DNA of 33,294 nucleotides from Sneathiella sp. (lineage in GTDB: Bacteria; Pseudomonadota; Alphaproteobacteria; Sneathiellales; Sneathiellaceae). Numbering within the stretch: the stretch's first letter is position 1; every line of letters begins with the position of its first letter. The stretch spans positions 1 through 33,294 of the forward strand of contig JAEPMY010000025.1 of the NCBI GenBank assembly GCA_017643685.1, in the 5' to 3' direction. Shown piece by piece: positions 24,255 to 32,211 of the stretch. A program made the position numbers and the translations under genes. The notes beneath the pieces were generated by a model, which saw nothing but the letters and a program-made list of their open reading frames with translations, made no database searches and was not told the origin of the DNA.

Positions 24255-24303
24255 AAGCTAAGCCTATAATAATAATTTGATAAAAAGATTGTACTTATGA
24301 ATA
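24248..24303. promoter_or_regulatory. Inverted repeat in the lysR-pbfA intergenic region
   Basis: Perfect 10-bp arms TATTCATAAG (24248-24257) and CTTATGAATA (24294-24303), 46 bp apart centre to centre, covering the LysR start and the region just upstream. LysR proteins bind two separated sites in such intergenic DNA and repress themselves from there. Confidence 0.4.
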
Positions 24304-24354
24304 TCTGCTTTCCTAAACTCCGTCAAGGGATGGCAGATGGGTATGAGCTTCTCT

Positions 24355-24372
24355 CTGTCATGAGATTGTATT
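24355..24372 (+). promoter_or_regulatory. Pho-box-like element upstream of the AEP operon
   Basis: A perfect Pho-box heptamer CTGTCAT (24355-24361), then GAGA, then TTGTATT (24366-24372), a degenerate second heptamer (4 of 7 matches) at the correct 11-bp period. It lies about 65 bp before the PbfA-like ATG, where PhoB would activate. The weak second half keeps confidence low. Confidence 0.35.
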
Positions 24373-24436
24373 GAATTTGCGTTAGGTAAATTTGGTTTAA
24401 GTGTCTGAGGGGCCCGGAAAATCCGGGTTGGGAAAT

Positions 24437-25822
24437 ATGAAACAGGGTAAGCCGCATCAATCCGAAGGGGATGTCAATTTTTCACCGCGCCGCAAGGCGT
24501 GGGCCGCTGACAATATTGGCGATAAACAGGCGGCATTGTTAAAGCGGGATGAAGCCGCTTTTATGCATCAGTCTGTTTCAACCCCGTGCCTCAATACCAT
24601 TAAAGCAGCAGAGGGCGCTTATATAATCGATGGGGCTGGTAAGAAATATCTCGATTTCCATGGGAATAATGTGCACCACATCGGATACGGCCATCCCCGT
24701 TTGAAAGAGGCAATCACCCGCCAAATGGAAGAACTTCCCTTTGCGCCGCGCCGATTTACTTGTGAACCTGCTGTGGAACTTGCGGAGAAACTCGCGGCCA
24801 TATCACCTGGGGATTTGTCTAAGGTGCTCTATGCAACGGGTGGATCGGATGCCATTGAGATGGCTATGAAAGTCGCCCGGGCAAAAACCGGGCGTTTCAA
24901 AACGGTCTCTTTCTGGGATGCGTTTCACGGGGCGGGGTTCGGGGCCTCCAGCATTGGCGGGGAGCAATTGTTTCGGGGGGAGGCTATTGGGCCTTTATTG
25001 CCCGGAACGGAACATGTGGCGCCGTTTGCCTGTTATCGTTGCCCCTATGGCTATGAATGTGATGAACATGGTCAGCCTAATGTGGATTTGTGTAAAACAA
25101 CCTGTGCCAACATGATCCGCTACGTCCTTGAAAAAGAAGGAAATGTTGCGGCCGTCATCGCGGAGCCAGCCCGCGCGGTACCCTACACGCCACCACCTGG
25201 TTTTTGGAAAATGGTGAGGGAGGCTTGCAACGACGCCGGGGCGCTATTGATCTTTGATGAAATTCCAACAGGCCTTGGGAAGACAGGCAGAATGTTTGCC
25301 TGTGATCATGATGATGTGGTGCCAGATATTCTGGTGATGGGTAAGGCGCTTGGTGGTGGCATTTTACCGATTTCGGCCATGCTCTGCCGGCCTGAGCTAG
25401 ATATTCTGGGCGATTATGCCATTGGGCATTACACCCACGAGAAAAATCCGGTGACCACAAGGGCGGCGCTTACCACTATCGAGATTATCGAAGAAGAAGG
25501 TCTCGTCCAAAATGCGGAACAGGTTGGGACCTATGCCCTTGCCCGCATGGAAGAGATGAAAGAGAAATATCCGCTGATCGGTGATGTGCGCGGACGTGGT
25601 TTTCTGCTGGGGCTCGAGTTGGTGACAGATCGTGATGCGAAAACGCCCGCGACTGATGCTGCAGAAGAGATCCTTTATCGCGCCTTTGATGCGGGGCTTA
25701 GTTTCAAAACCACAATGGGGAATGTTCTGACTTTAACGCCGCCGCTGATTACCACGCGGGAGCAGATGGATTTCGCCCTTGATGTGATTGAAGGGGCGAT
25801 CCGGGATTTAAATAATAAATAA
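24437..25822 (+). CDS. pbfA: Class III PLP enzyme, PbfA-like (R)-1-hydroxy-2-aminoethylphosphonate ammonia-lyase
   Basis: A class III aminotransferase-fold protein of about 461 residues. Counted from a GTG at 24401 (473-residue frame), the PLP-binding lysine is K315 (MGKALGGG), D286 lies in FDEIP, and YATGGSD binds phosphate. ATG 24437 with GGGTTGGGAA upstream is the better start; GTG 24401 has none. HGNNVHHIGYGHP and the Cys-rich CYRCPYG insert resemble what I recall of PbfA, a lyase that converts (R)-1-hydroxy-2-aminoethylphosphonate to phosphonoacetaldehyde and ammonia. The next gene is phnW, the usual neighbour of pbfA. An ordinary omega-aminotransferase (for example of AEP or another amine) is the main alternative. 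Confidence 0.72.
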   Translation: MKQGKPHQSEGDVNFSPRRKAWAADNIGDKQAALLKRDEAAFMHQSVSTPCLNTIKAAEGAYIIDGAGKKYLDFHGNNVHHIGYGHPRLKEAITRQMEELPFAPRRFTCEPAVELAEKLAAISPGDLSKVLYATGGSDAIEMAMKVARAKTGRFKTVSFWDAFHGAGFGASSIGGEQLFRGEAIGPLLPGTEHVAPFACYRCPYGYECDEHGQPNVDLCKTTCANMIRYVLEKEGNVAAVIAEPARAVPYTPPPGFWKMVREACNDAGALLIFDEIPTGLGKTGRMFACDHDDVVPDILVMGKALGGGILPISAMLCRPELDILGDYAIGHYTHEKNPVTTRAALTTIEIIEEEGLVQNAEQVGTYALARMEEMKEKYPLIGDVRGRGFLLGLELVTDRDAKTPATDAAEEILYRAFDAGLSFKTTMGNVLTLTPPLITTREQMDFALDVIEGAIRDLNNK

Positions 25823-25840
25823 AAATGATAAATAACATCA

Positions 25841-25858
25841 AAGTAAACGATTTTACTT
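25841..25858. repeat. Small perfect hairpin between pbfA and phnW
   Basis: AAGTAAA (25841-25847) and TTTACTT (25852-25858) pair around a CGAT loop, in the 79-bp gap. No U-tract follows, so it is more likely an mRNA processing or stability element, or chance, than a terminator. Confidence 0.35.
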
Positions 25859-25901
25859 ATATTAAGGGCGGTTTTATAACCAACCCATCGAAGCCAATCT
25901 G

Positions 25902-27098
25902 ATGGAGAGAGACGTGAATCAGCAGGCGAAACCCGAAATGCAATATACCACCAGTCAGGGCAGTTACACCATGGGGGAAGAGCCATATCTTCTGACACCC
26001 GGCCCGCTCACGACAGCTGCCTCCACAAAAGCTGCCATGCTGAAGGATTGGGGGTCATGGGATGATGATTTCAAGAATATCACCGCTGAAATTCGCTCTC
26101 GCCTGATTGCCATGTGCGGCGGGCAGGGGACATATGATTGTGTTCCCATGCAGGGAAGTGGCACCTTCGCTGTTGAGGCGGCGCTTGCGTCTTTTGTCCC
26201 TAAAGGTGGTAAAGTTCTTGTTCTGATGAACGGTGCTTACGGAAAGCGCGCGGCGAAAATTCTGGATTATATCGGGCGCGATCATGTTGATCTGGATAAG
26301 GGGGATTATTTACCGCCAATGCCGGAAGAGGTGGATGCCGTTCTGGCGGAGGATCCCTCTATCAGCCATGTATTAGCCGTTCATTGCGAAACCAGTTCCG
26401 GCATTCTGAACCCGTTGAAAGGGATTTCCGATGTAACCCATGCGCGGGGCCGTAAACTGATTGTTGATAGCATGAGCGCCTTTGGTGCCGTTCCGGTAAC
26501 CGTTGATGAAATTCCGTTCGAGGCACTTGTGTCCTCTGCGAATAAATGTATCGAAGGGGTTCCGGGTTTTGGATTTGTGCTCGCTAAAAAAGACGCGCTT
26601 GAAGTTGCAAAAGGCAATAGCCATTCGCTTAGCCTTGATTTGCATGACCAGTGGGTGTACATGAATAGCACCGGTCAGTGGCGGTTTACACCACCTACTC
26701 ATACCGTCGTCGCTTTTCTGGAGGCTCTCCGCCTTCACGAGGCCGAAGGGGGTGTTGAAGGTCGCCTGAAACGCTATTCACAAAACCGGGATGTTCTCGT
26801 CAACGGAATGGAGAAAATGGGCTTCGTTCCGCTTTTGGATAAAATGTGGTTATCGCCGATAATCACAACGTTTTTTAGTCCAAATGATGAGAATTTTGAT
26901 TTTAATCGGTTCTATAACGAGATAAAATCACGTGGCTACATCATTTATCCGGGAAAACTCACAGAAGCGGAAAGCTTTCGTATCGGGTTTATCGGGGCAC
27001 TGGACAAATCGGTGATGGAGGGTGTCCTCAACGCAATCGCAGAAAGCTGTGCTGCAATGGGGGTCACTCAGTGTGGACCCCCTGCAGGAGTGAAATAA
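25902..27098 (+). CDS. phnW: 2-aminoethylphosphonate--pyruvate transaminase PhnW
   Basis: Transfers the amino group of 2-aminoethylphosphonate to pyruvate, giving phosphonoacetaldehyde and alanine. A 398-residue class V PLP enzyme with the PhnW hallmarks LLTPGPLTT (30-38), DWGSWDDDF (49-57), QGSGTFAVEAAL (84-95), D189 in VDSMSAFGA and PLP lysine K215 in SSANKCIEGVPGFGF. Length is slightly above the usual ~370 because of an N-terminal extension; a GTG at 25914 with GGAGAGAG upstream may be the real start. The product normally passes to PhnX or PhnY/PhnA, neither of which is identified here. The 3' end forms a strong hairpin next to the ribosome site of the following gene. Confidence 0.93.
   Translation: MERDVNQQAKPEMQYTTSQGSYTMGEEPYLLTPGPLTTAASTKAAMLKDWGSWDDDFKNITAEIRSRLIAMCGGQGTYDCVPMQGSGTFAVEAALASFVPKGGKVLVLMNGAYGKRAAKILDYIGRDHVDLDKGDYLPPMPEEVDAVLAEDPSISHVLAVHCETSSGILNPLKGISDVTHARGRKLIVDSMSAFGAVPVTVDEIPFEALVSSANKCIEGVPGFGFVLAKKDALEVAKGNSHSLSLDLHDQWVYMNSTGQWRFTPPTHTVVAFLEALRLHEAEGGVEGRLKRYSQNRDVLVNGMEKMGFVPLLDKMWLSPIITTFFSPNDENFDFNRFYNEIKSRGYIIYPGKLTEAESFRIGFIGALDKSVMEGVLNAIAESCAAMGVTQCGPPAGVK
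27052..27087 (+). promoter_or_regulatory. GC-rich hairpin at the phnW/nptA junction
   Basis: CTGCA (27052-27056), a 2-nt bulge, then GGGGGTC (27059-27065) pair with GACCCCC (27076-27082) and TGCAG (27083-27087) around a 10-nt loop: 12 base pairs. The right arm takes in part of AGGAG (27086-27090), the ribosome site of the next gene, which starts with TTG at 27105. No U-tract follows. Confidence 0.5.
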
Positions 27099-27104
27099 CA
27101 CAGT

Positions 27105-28796
27105 TTGGACGCAACATTTGTACTGATTAATCTTCTTGGCGGTGTCGCCCTTCTTTTGTGGGGCCTTCGCATGGTCAACACAGGGGTGACGCGCGCCTTC
27201 GGTCGGGAACTGGCTCAGGTTCTCAATTTCAGCCTTAGAAACCGTTTTAATGCCTTTGCGGGTGGTCTTGGTGTGACCATGTTGCTGCAAAGCAGCACGG
27301 CTACGGCCTTGCTGACGGCCTCGTTCGCGGGGAAGGGGCTGGTGACCGCTGCCGCGGGTCTGGCGGTGATGCTTGGTGCAGATGTTGGAACCACACTTGT
27401 GGCGCAGGTGCTCACATTTGATTTGAGCTGGCTTGCACCGGTCCTTCTCTTTGTTGGTTTTGTGCGTCATACGTCTGCGAAAACCACGCGTGCGAAAAAC
27501 TTGGGCCGGATTAGTCTTGGTCTCGGCATGATGCTGACCGCGCTTAAATTGCTGGTCATGGCGTCCGAACCCATTCGCGACTCCAGCGTCGCACAGTTCC
27601 TGTTCTCCTCACTGTCGGACGAGCCGGTTCTCACCGTTGTTTTGGGCGCGCTGCTCACATTCGTGGCGCATTCCTCTCTGGCGACGGTTTTGTTTATTGT
27701 CTCTTTGGCGACTTCCGGCGGTATTCCTCTTGATGTGGCGTTTGCCATGATCTTAGGGGCAAACTTGGGCGGGGCATTGCCACCCATTCTGGCAACTATG
27801 AACGGGGACGTTGCGTCCCGTCGTCCGCCTTTTGGTAATCTGATATGCCGACTAACGGCCGTCATTCTGGTACTTCCTTTCTTGGATGTTGTTATTCCTG
27901 AGGTGGCCGCTCTTGGGGGTGATACCACCCGCCAGATTGTGAATTTCCATACATTCCTGAACCTTGGTCTTGCAGCGGTCTTCATCTTTCTGATCGGCCC
28001 GGTTGGCCGGTTGACGGAAAAGCTGATTACCGAAAAAGCGGATGCCAGTCAGGCAGCCCAGCGTCCAATGCATTTGGACCGGGCCGCGCTTGAAAGCCCA
28101 CAACTCGCGCTTGCCAACGCGCTTCGGGATACCCTTCGGATGGGGGACATTCTGGAAGGCTTGTTCCGTGACTTTAAAGGTGCGTTTGAAACGGGTGACA
28201 AGCTGAAGCTGCAGCAGCTTAAAGAAGCAGATGAGATCATTCTTGATTTCAATGCGGGGGTTAAAAGCTATCTCACGGAACTTGGCCGGGAGCCGCTTGA
28301 TGATGAGGATGAGCGCCGCAGTACAGAAATTCTTACCTTCGCCAGTAATATGGAGAATGTGGGGAATATCCTGCTTCTCAGCATGGTGGAGATGCTGGAG
28401 CGGAATGGTCAGCAGGCTGTTAATTACTCCAAAGATGACATCGCGGATCATAACGCGCTGTTTGAGCAACTGTTAGAGAATATGAAGCTTGCCTTTAACT
28501 TGCTGATTTCCCGCCGCTCGACCGAAGCGCTTAATTTGATCCAACGGAAACAGGCTTTCCGTGATCAGGAGCAGCAGGCCGTTCAGCGGCATCTGCAGCG
28601 CCTTCGCGAAAATAAGGGCGTTGATGATGCTTCCAGTGCGTTGCATCTGGGACTTTTAAGTGACCTTCGCCGGATCAATTCTCTTATTACGGAGTTTGCC
28701 TATCCGATTGCCGCTAAAAAAAAGCGCGAAAAAAGTGAGAAGGTAAAAAAAGAGTCAGGTAAATCAGCTAAAACTGAATTTAAAGAACAGCATTGA
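27105..28796 (+). CDS. Na/Pi cotransporter-family protein with PhoU-like C-terminus
   Basis: A 563-residue inner-membrane protein of the NptA/YjbB (PNaS) type. Two inverted transport repeats carry LQSSTAT (61-67) with GADVGTT (91-97), and AHSSLAT (188-194) with GANLGGALPP (218-227). The substitution of Q by H and of TT by GG in the second repeat differs from the strict QSS/GANIGTT pattern, though I recall it in related alphaproteobacterial proteins. Residues about 330-540 form helical PhoU-like repeats, and the last 30 are Lys/Glu-rich. It would move inorganic phosphate with sodium, fitting Pi released from phosphonates, as importer or safety valve. TTG start at 27105, 6 bp after the phnW stop, with AGGAG 14 bases upstream and partly inside the hairpin. 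Confidence 0.85.
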   Translation: MDATFVLINLLGGVALLLWGLRMVNTGVTRAFGRELAQVLNFSLRNRFNAFAGGLGVTMLLQSSTATALLTASFAGKGLVTAAAGLAVMLGADVGTTLVAQVLTFDLSWLAPVLLFVGFVRHTSAKTTRAKNLGRISLGLGMMLTALKLLVMASEPIRDSSVAQFLFSSLSDEPVLTVVLGALLTFVAHSSLATVLFIVSLATSGGIPLDVAFAMILGANLGGALPPILATMNGDVASRRPPFGNLICRLTAVILVLPFLDVVIPEVAALGGDTTRQIVNFHTFLNLGLAAVFIFLIGPVGRLTEKLITEKADASQAAQRPMHLDRAALESPQLALANALRDTLRMGDILEGLFRDFKGAFETGDKLKLQQLKEADEIILDFNAGVKSYLTELGREPLDDEDERRSTEILTFASNMENVGNILLLSMVEMLERNGQQAVNYSKDDIADHNALFEQLLENMKLAFNLLISRRSTEALNLIQRKQAFRDQEQQAVQRHLQRLRENKGVDDASSALHLGLLSDLRRINSLITEFAYPIAAKKKREKSEKVKKESGKSAKTEFKEQH

Positions 28797-28819
28797 TCGC
28801 TTAAGGTCGAGGGGGAGCG

Positions 28820-29689
28820 ATGAAGCATTTGGATCTTCGAAGCAGACGCTTGGAAAGTTCGGACCTTGCCGCGCTGAACGCCATGTCCTTGGCCGAAGGT
28901 TGGGGATATGGCGAGGTTTACTGGAAAGTGATCCTGTCATCCTGCACTGGATTTGGCACCTTCGATGAAACCGGCACGATGACGGGTTGTATTTTCGTCG
29001 CAAACTATGGGGAAAATCGCGGGAATATTGGGGTTCTGATTGTCTCGAAAGAGCATCGCGGCAAAGGAATTGCCAGCTTCCTGATGGATCAGGCGGAAAA
29101 CATCATCGCAGATGGTCATGGCGCCGTCAGCCTTGTTGCCACCAAGGACGGTATTCCGGTTTATAAGCACCGCGGCTACGAAGTGGTGGCAGATTGTCAT
29201 CAAATGATCCGCTGGCAAGGGGCGTCCCCATCGCCGATGCCCAATTTACCTGGCTATCGCTTCTCTCCCATTACCGAAGATAATCTTGCAGATATACTGA
29301 CATTGGATCGGCATAGTTTCGGGGCAGATCGCTCTCATATCCTGTATGCGCTTTATAATGCTGCGGATAAAACCGTGGCCCTTGTTGATCAGGAAACCGG
29401 CCGTTGTTGTGGTTTTGGGATGTTGTATCAACGGGCCGATATGATGAAGCTCGGCCCTATTGTGGCAAATGAATTGGATCAGGCTGTCGCGATTGTTCAG
29501 ATGCTGATTTACGGCCGTTCCGATACGGTTCGGATGGATGTCCTCACCCATCAACCAGAGTTCAGGGAGCGGGTCGCGGAGTTTGGGTTCGCTGTTGATT
29601 GTGTGGATCCCGTCATGATTTTGCGGGGCGGCGCAGAGATTACTCAAAAGCCGCAGTTATTTGCCATTGGGTCACAATCGCTGGGTTAA
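28820..29689 (+). CDS. Tandem-domain GNAT N-acetyltransferase
   Basis: A 289-residue protein. The N-terminal GNAT domain (about 5-132) has the acetyl-CoA loop R80-G-K-G-I-A preceded by GVLIVSKEH. The C-terminal part (about 148-275) resembles the partner domain (acetyltransf_18/DUF1248 type) of YitH-like proteins. It lies 23 bp after the transporter gene, with GAGGGGGAG as ribosome site, and appears to close the phosphonate operon. It may acetylate an amine of the pathway, but the known aminoalkylphosphonate acetyltransferase PhnO is a single ~145-residue domain, so no substrate is assigned. Confidence 0.82.
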   Translation: MKHLDLRSRRLESSDLAALNAMSLAEGWGYGEVYWKVILSSCTGFGTFDETGTMTGCIFVANYGENRGNIGVLIVSKEHRGKGIASFLMDQAENIIADGHGAVSLVATKDGIPVYKHRGYEVVADCHQMIRWQGASPSPMPNLPGYRFSPITEDNLADILTLDRHSFGADRSHILYALYNAADKTVALVDQETGRCCGFGMLYQRADMMKLGPIVANELDQAVAIVQMLIYGRSDTVRMDVLTHQPEFRERVAEFGFAVDCVDPVMILRGGAEITQKPQLFAIGSQSLG

Positions 29690-29694
29690 AAAAC

Positions 29695-29714
29695 AAGGGC
29701 GCCGAAGCGCCCTT
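29695..29714 (-). terminator. Intrinsic terminator with UUCG loop, downstream of the glycerophosphodiesterase
   Basis: 8-bp arms AAGGGCGC (29695-29702) and GCGCCCTT (29707-29714). On the minus strand the loop is TTCG, a stabilising tetraloop, and GTTTTTT follows immediately: a textbook intrinsic terminator for the ung-GDPD transcript. It also sits at the end of the convergent GNAT gene. Confidence 0.85.
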
Positions 29715-29729
29715 ATCTATGCCTGATAT

Positions 29730-30473
29730 TTAAGCCAGATCGAACATACGATCCGGGAAATCGGTAATAATCCCGTCAATATTCCAATCCAGAAGGCGTT
29801 TTGCATCCTTCGGATCATTGACCGTGTAGACGAGGAATTTAAAGCCCGCAGCCTGCACAGCCTCGATGATTTCTTTGGTGGCAAAGCTGTGATGACAATG
29901 AAGACTTGCTGCGCCCACGGCCTTCAACCGGCGTTCCCAATCGGATGGGGGCACCTCACACAGATAGCCGCGCTCGATTTCCGGCGCGAGCTTTTGGGCG
30001 ACTTCCAAAGCCTCGATATTGAAGGAAGAGAACATCAATTTCATATCAGCCGGACGATGCTCTTTTAAGACCTCAATAATCCGGGTTGTTGTTTCTACCT
30101 GCCAGCCAGAGGCTGGTTTAATCTCCAGATTTAGGCTCATCCCGAGATCGTGCACAACGCGTAGAGTTTCCTCAAGCGTTGGGATTTTCTCTCCCTGGAA
30201 CTTTGGATCGAACTTGGACCCAGCATCCAGTGCCTGAATTTCGCTTAGTGTTTTGAGAAGAACCGCTCCCATACCATCGGTACAGCGATTGACGCTGGTA
30301 TCGTGGCAGACGACAGCTTCATTATCCGCGGTGACCATCCCGTCGATCTCGATGGATTTACAGCCAAGGTCAGCCGCTGCCTTGAAGGAGGCAATGGTGT
30401 TTTCAGGCGCGTGGCCGCAGGCACCCCGATGGCCGACGATACGTGGCATATTCTCAAAATAAGAGGAGGACAT
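29730..30473 (-). CDS. Glycerophosphodiester phosphodiesterase (UgpQ-type)
   Basis: Cleaves glycerophosphodiesters such as glycerophosphoethanolamine to glycerol-3-phosphate and an alcohol. A 247-residue TIM-barrel protein with the GDPD signature: H15-R16-G in VGHRGACG, E24-N25 in APENT, metal ligands E42 and D44 in IEIDG, and H57 in VCHDTS. No signal peptide, so cytoplasmic, like UgpQ. Good ribosome site (AAAGGGAAA). It follows ung by 13 bp. With the GS-like ligase it could supply ethanolamine for the gamma-glutamyl route; that link is inference. Confidence 0.92.
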   Translation of the reverse strand: MSSSYFENMPRIVGHRGACGHAPENTIASFKAAADLGCKSIEIDGMVTADNEAVVCHDTSVNRCTDGMGAVLLKTLSEIQALDAGSKFDPKFQGEKIPTLEETLRVVHDLGMSLNLEIKPASGWQVETTTRIIEVLKEHRPADMKLMFSSFNIEALEVAQKLAPEIERGYLCEVPPSDWERRLKAVGAASLHCHHSFATKEIIEAVQAAGFKFLVYTVNDPKDAKRLLDWNIDGIITDFPDRMFDLA

Positions 30474-30486
30474 GATTTCCCTTTAT

Positions 30487-31173
30487 CTAACTTTGATCCG
30501 GAACGGACCAGTCAATCGGTGTTTGATTATGTTGTTCTAGATACTGATTGGTACTTGAGAAATGCCCATTGCCGATAAAACCCCGATGCGCCGAGAGGGG
30601 CGACGGGTGAGGGCTTGTCAGTACCAGATGTCGTTTTCGGTCGATGACGCGGCCTTTTTTCTGGGCGTAACTCCCCCAAAGGAGAAAAACTAGATTATCC
30701 CGCTGTTGATTAAGCGCCTGAACCGCCGCATCCGTAAATTCTTCCCAGCCGCGCTTCTGATGTGATCCCGCATTGGCCATCTCAACCGTTAGCGTGGCAT
30801 TCAGAAGCAGGACGCCTTGATCCGCCCAGCTTTCCAGAAACCCATGAGAGGGAATAGGCAGCCCCAAATCACGGTTTAGTTCTTTGTAGATATTCTGCAA
30901 AGATGGGGGCGTCCGAACGCCTTTTTTCACTGAAAAGCTGAGGCCGTGTGCCTGATTTGGGCCGTGATATGGATCCTGACCCAAAATCACAACTTTCACT
31001 TTTTCAAATGGTGTGTGATTGAATGCGGCGAAAATTTCGTCTGCGGGTGGGTAAATGGTTTTTCCGGCCTGTTTTTCCGCTGCCAGAAAGGTGCGAAGCT
31101 CATCCATATAGTCTTTGTCAAACTCGCGCTTCAGCACGGCAAGCCAGCTTTTTTCAAGTTTGATTTCAGACAT
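30487..31173 (-). CDS. ung: Uracil-DNA glycosylase
   Basis: Removes uracil from DNA in base-excision repair. A family-1 enzyme of 228 residues from ATG 31173. The catalytic water-activating D67 is in GQDPYHG (65-71), [11 protein letters not shown] is at 121-131, and the His loop [10 protein letters not shown] has catalytic H189. The open frame extends upstream to 31380, but those 69 residues bear no family similarity and would overlap the divergent FAD-subunit gene, so ATG 31173 is chosen. It precedes the glycerophosphodiesterase in a two-gene unit. Confidence 0.95.
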   Translation of the reverse strand: MSEIKLEKSWLAVLKREFDKDYMDELRTFLAAEKQAGKTIYPPADEIFAAFNHTPFEKVKVVILGQDPYHGPNQAHGLSFSVKKGVRTPPSLQNIYKELNRDLGLPIPSHGFLESWADQGVLLLNATLTVEMANAGSHQKRGWEEFTDAAVQALNQQRDNLVFLLWGSYAQKKGRVIDRKRHLVLTSPHPSPLSAHRGFIGNGHFSSTNQYLEQHNQTPIDWSVPDQS

Positions 31174-31365
31174 AAAAACCCCAAACGACGACATCTGATT
31201 AAGATGATCTTTTCCTGTTTCGGTTTTATTACAAATAGCGATCCAGATGAAGCGGAATCTTTTCATTATGTTCAAAATCGCAGCAATAATGAAAGTAAAG
31301 TTAGCTTTGTGAAAGTTGCGGCCCTGTGCTAGTGAGAAGAGGCTGATAAAAACAAGTAAATATCG

Positions 31366-32211
31366 ATGACCGTCTATCAAAAAGTCACCAGTTGGGAGGA
31401 GGCGTTAAACGCCCTGACACAGCCAGAAATCACCATTCTGGCGGGTGGGACTGATTTGTATGCAGATGAAAAATTTCCTCATAAAAATAGTCGGTTAGTG
31501 GATATTTCTCAGTTAAAATCTAATCATTTGATTACGGAAGATGAGGGCGGATGGTGGTTTGATGCATTGATGACATGGTCAGATTTCACCGCCGCGAACC
31601 TGCCGCCATTATTTGATGGATTGAAAGCTGCTGCACGGCAAATTGGCGGCGTGCAAATTCAAAATGCGGGCACCATCGGTGGGAACATTTGTAACGCCTC
31701 TCCCGCGGCGGATAGCGTTCCGCCTTTGATGGCGCTGAATGCCGAAGTTGAAATCCGAAATTTGGATGGCGCACGTCTTGTCCCATTGGGCGATTTTATT
31801 CTGGGCCGCCGTAAAACAACTCTAAGAAGCGGTGAAATGATTAGCCGTATCTTTGTGCCAAAACCAGATGGATACGGGGTCAGTGATTTCATTAAGATCG
31901 GCGGGCGCGCCTACTTGGTTATTTCCCCTGTTATGGTCGCGGGTATGTTGGATCTTAGCGATACAAAAATCATCAACTCATGCCGTATTGTGGTGGGCGC
32001 CTGCAGCGAAGTCGCGCAAAAGTTGGACAGCATTAGCAACCGTTTGGTTGGCATACATGTATCTGAAATCAGTAGATTTGAATTGACTTCGGATGATTTT
32101 GCGGGGCTCACCCCGATCTCGGACGGGCGGGCCAGTGCGGAATACCGCCGTCAATCTGCTGAAACCCTCGTCGCTCGCCTATTGAAGAAATGGGGGACGG
32201 TATATGGCTGA
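31366..32211 (+). CDS. Molybdenum hydroxylase FAD-binding subunit (XdhB/CoxM-like)
   Basis: A 281-residue FAD subunit of the xanthine dehydrogenase family. [11 protein letters not shown] (24-34) and [16 protein letters not shown] (about 101-116) are the two FAD-binding motifs, and the C-terminal CO-dehydrogenase flavoprotein domain follows ([13 protein letters not shown], then [12 protein letters not shown]). It passes electrons from the molybdenum/iron-sulfur subunit to the final acceptor. The next gene's start overlaps its stop by 8 bp. The Shine-Dalgarno is weak. Actual substrate of the enzyme is unknown. Confidence 0.9.
   Translation: MTVYQKVTSWEEALNALTQPEITILAGGTDLYADEKFPHKNSRLVDISQLKSNHLITEDEGGWWFDALMTWSDFTAANLPPLFDGLKAAARQIGGVQIQNAGTIGGNICNASPAADSVPPLMALNAEVEIRNLDGARLVPLGDFILGRRKTTLRSGEMISRIFVPKPDGYGVSDFIKIGGRAYLVISPVMVAGMLDLSDTKIINSCRIVVGACSEVAQKLDSISNRLVGIHVSEISRFELTSDDFAGLTPISDGRASAEYRRQSAETLVARLLKKWGTVYG

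Noticed and set aside
31174..31380. 69-residue N-terminal extension of uracil-DNA glycosylase
   Set aside because: No family similarity, overlaps the divergent gene start, and ATG 31173 gives the normal protein length.
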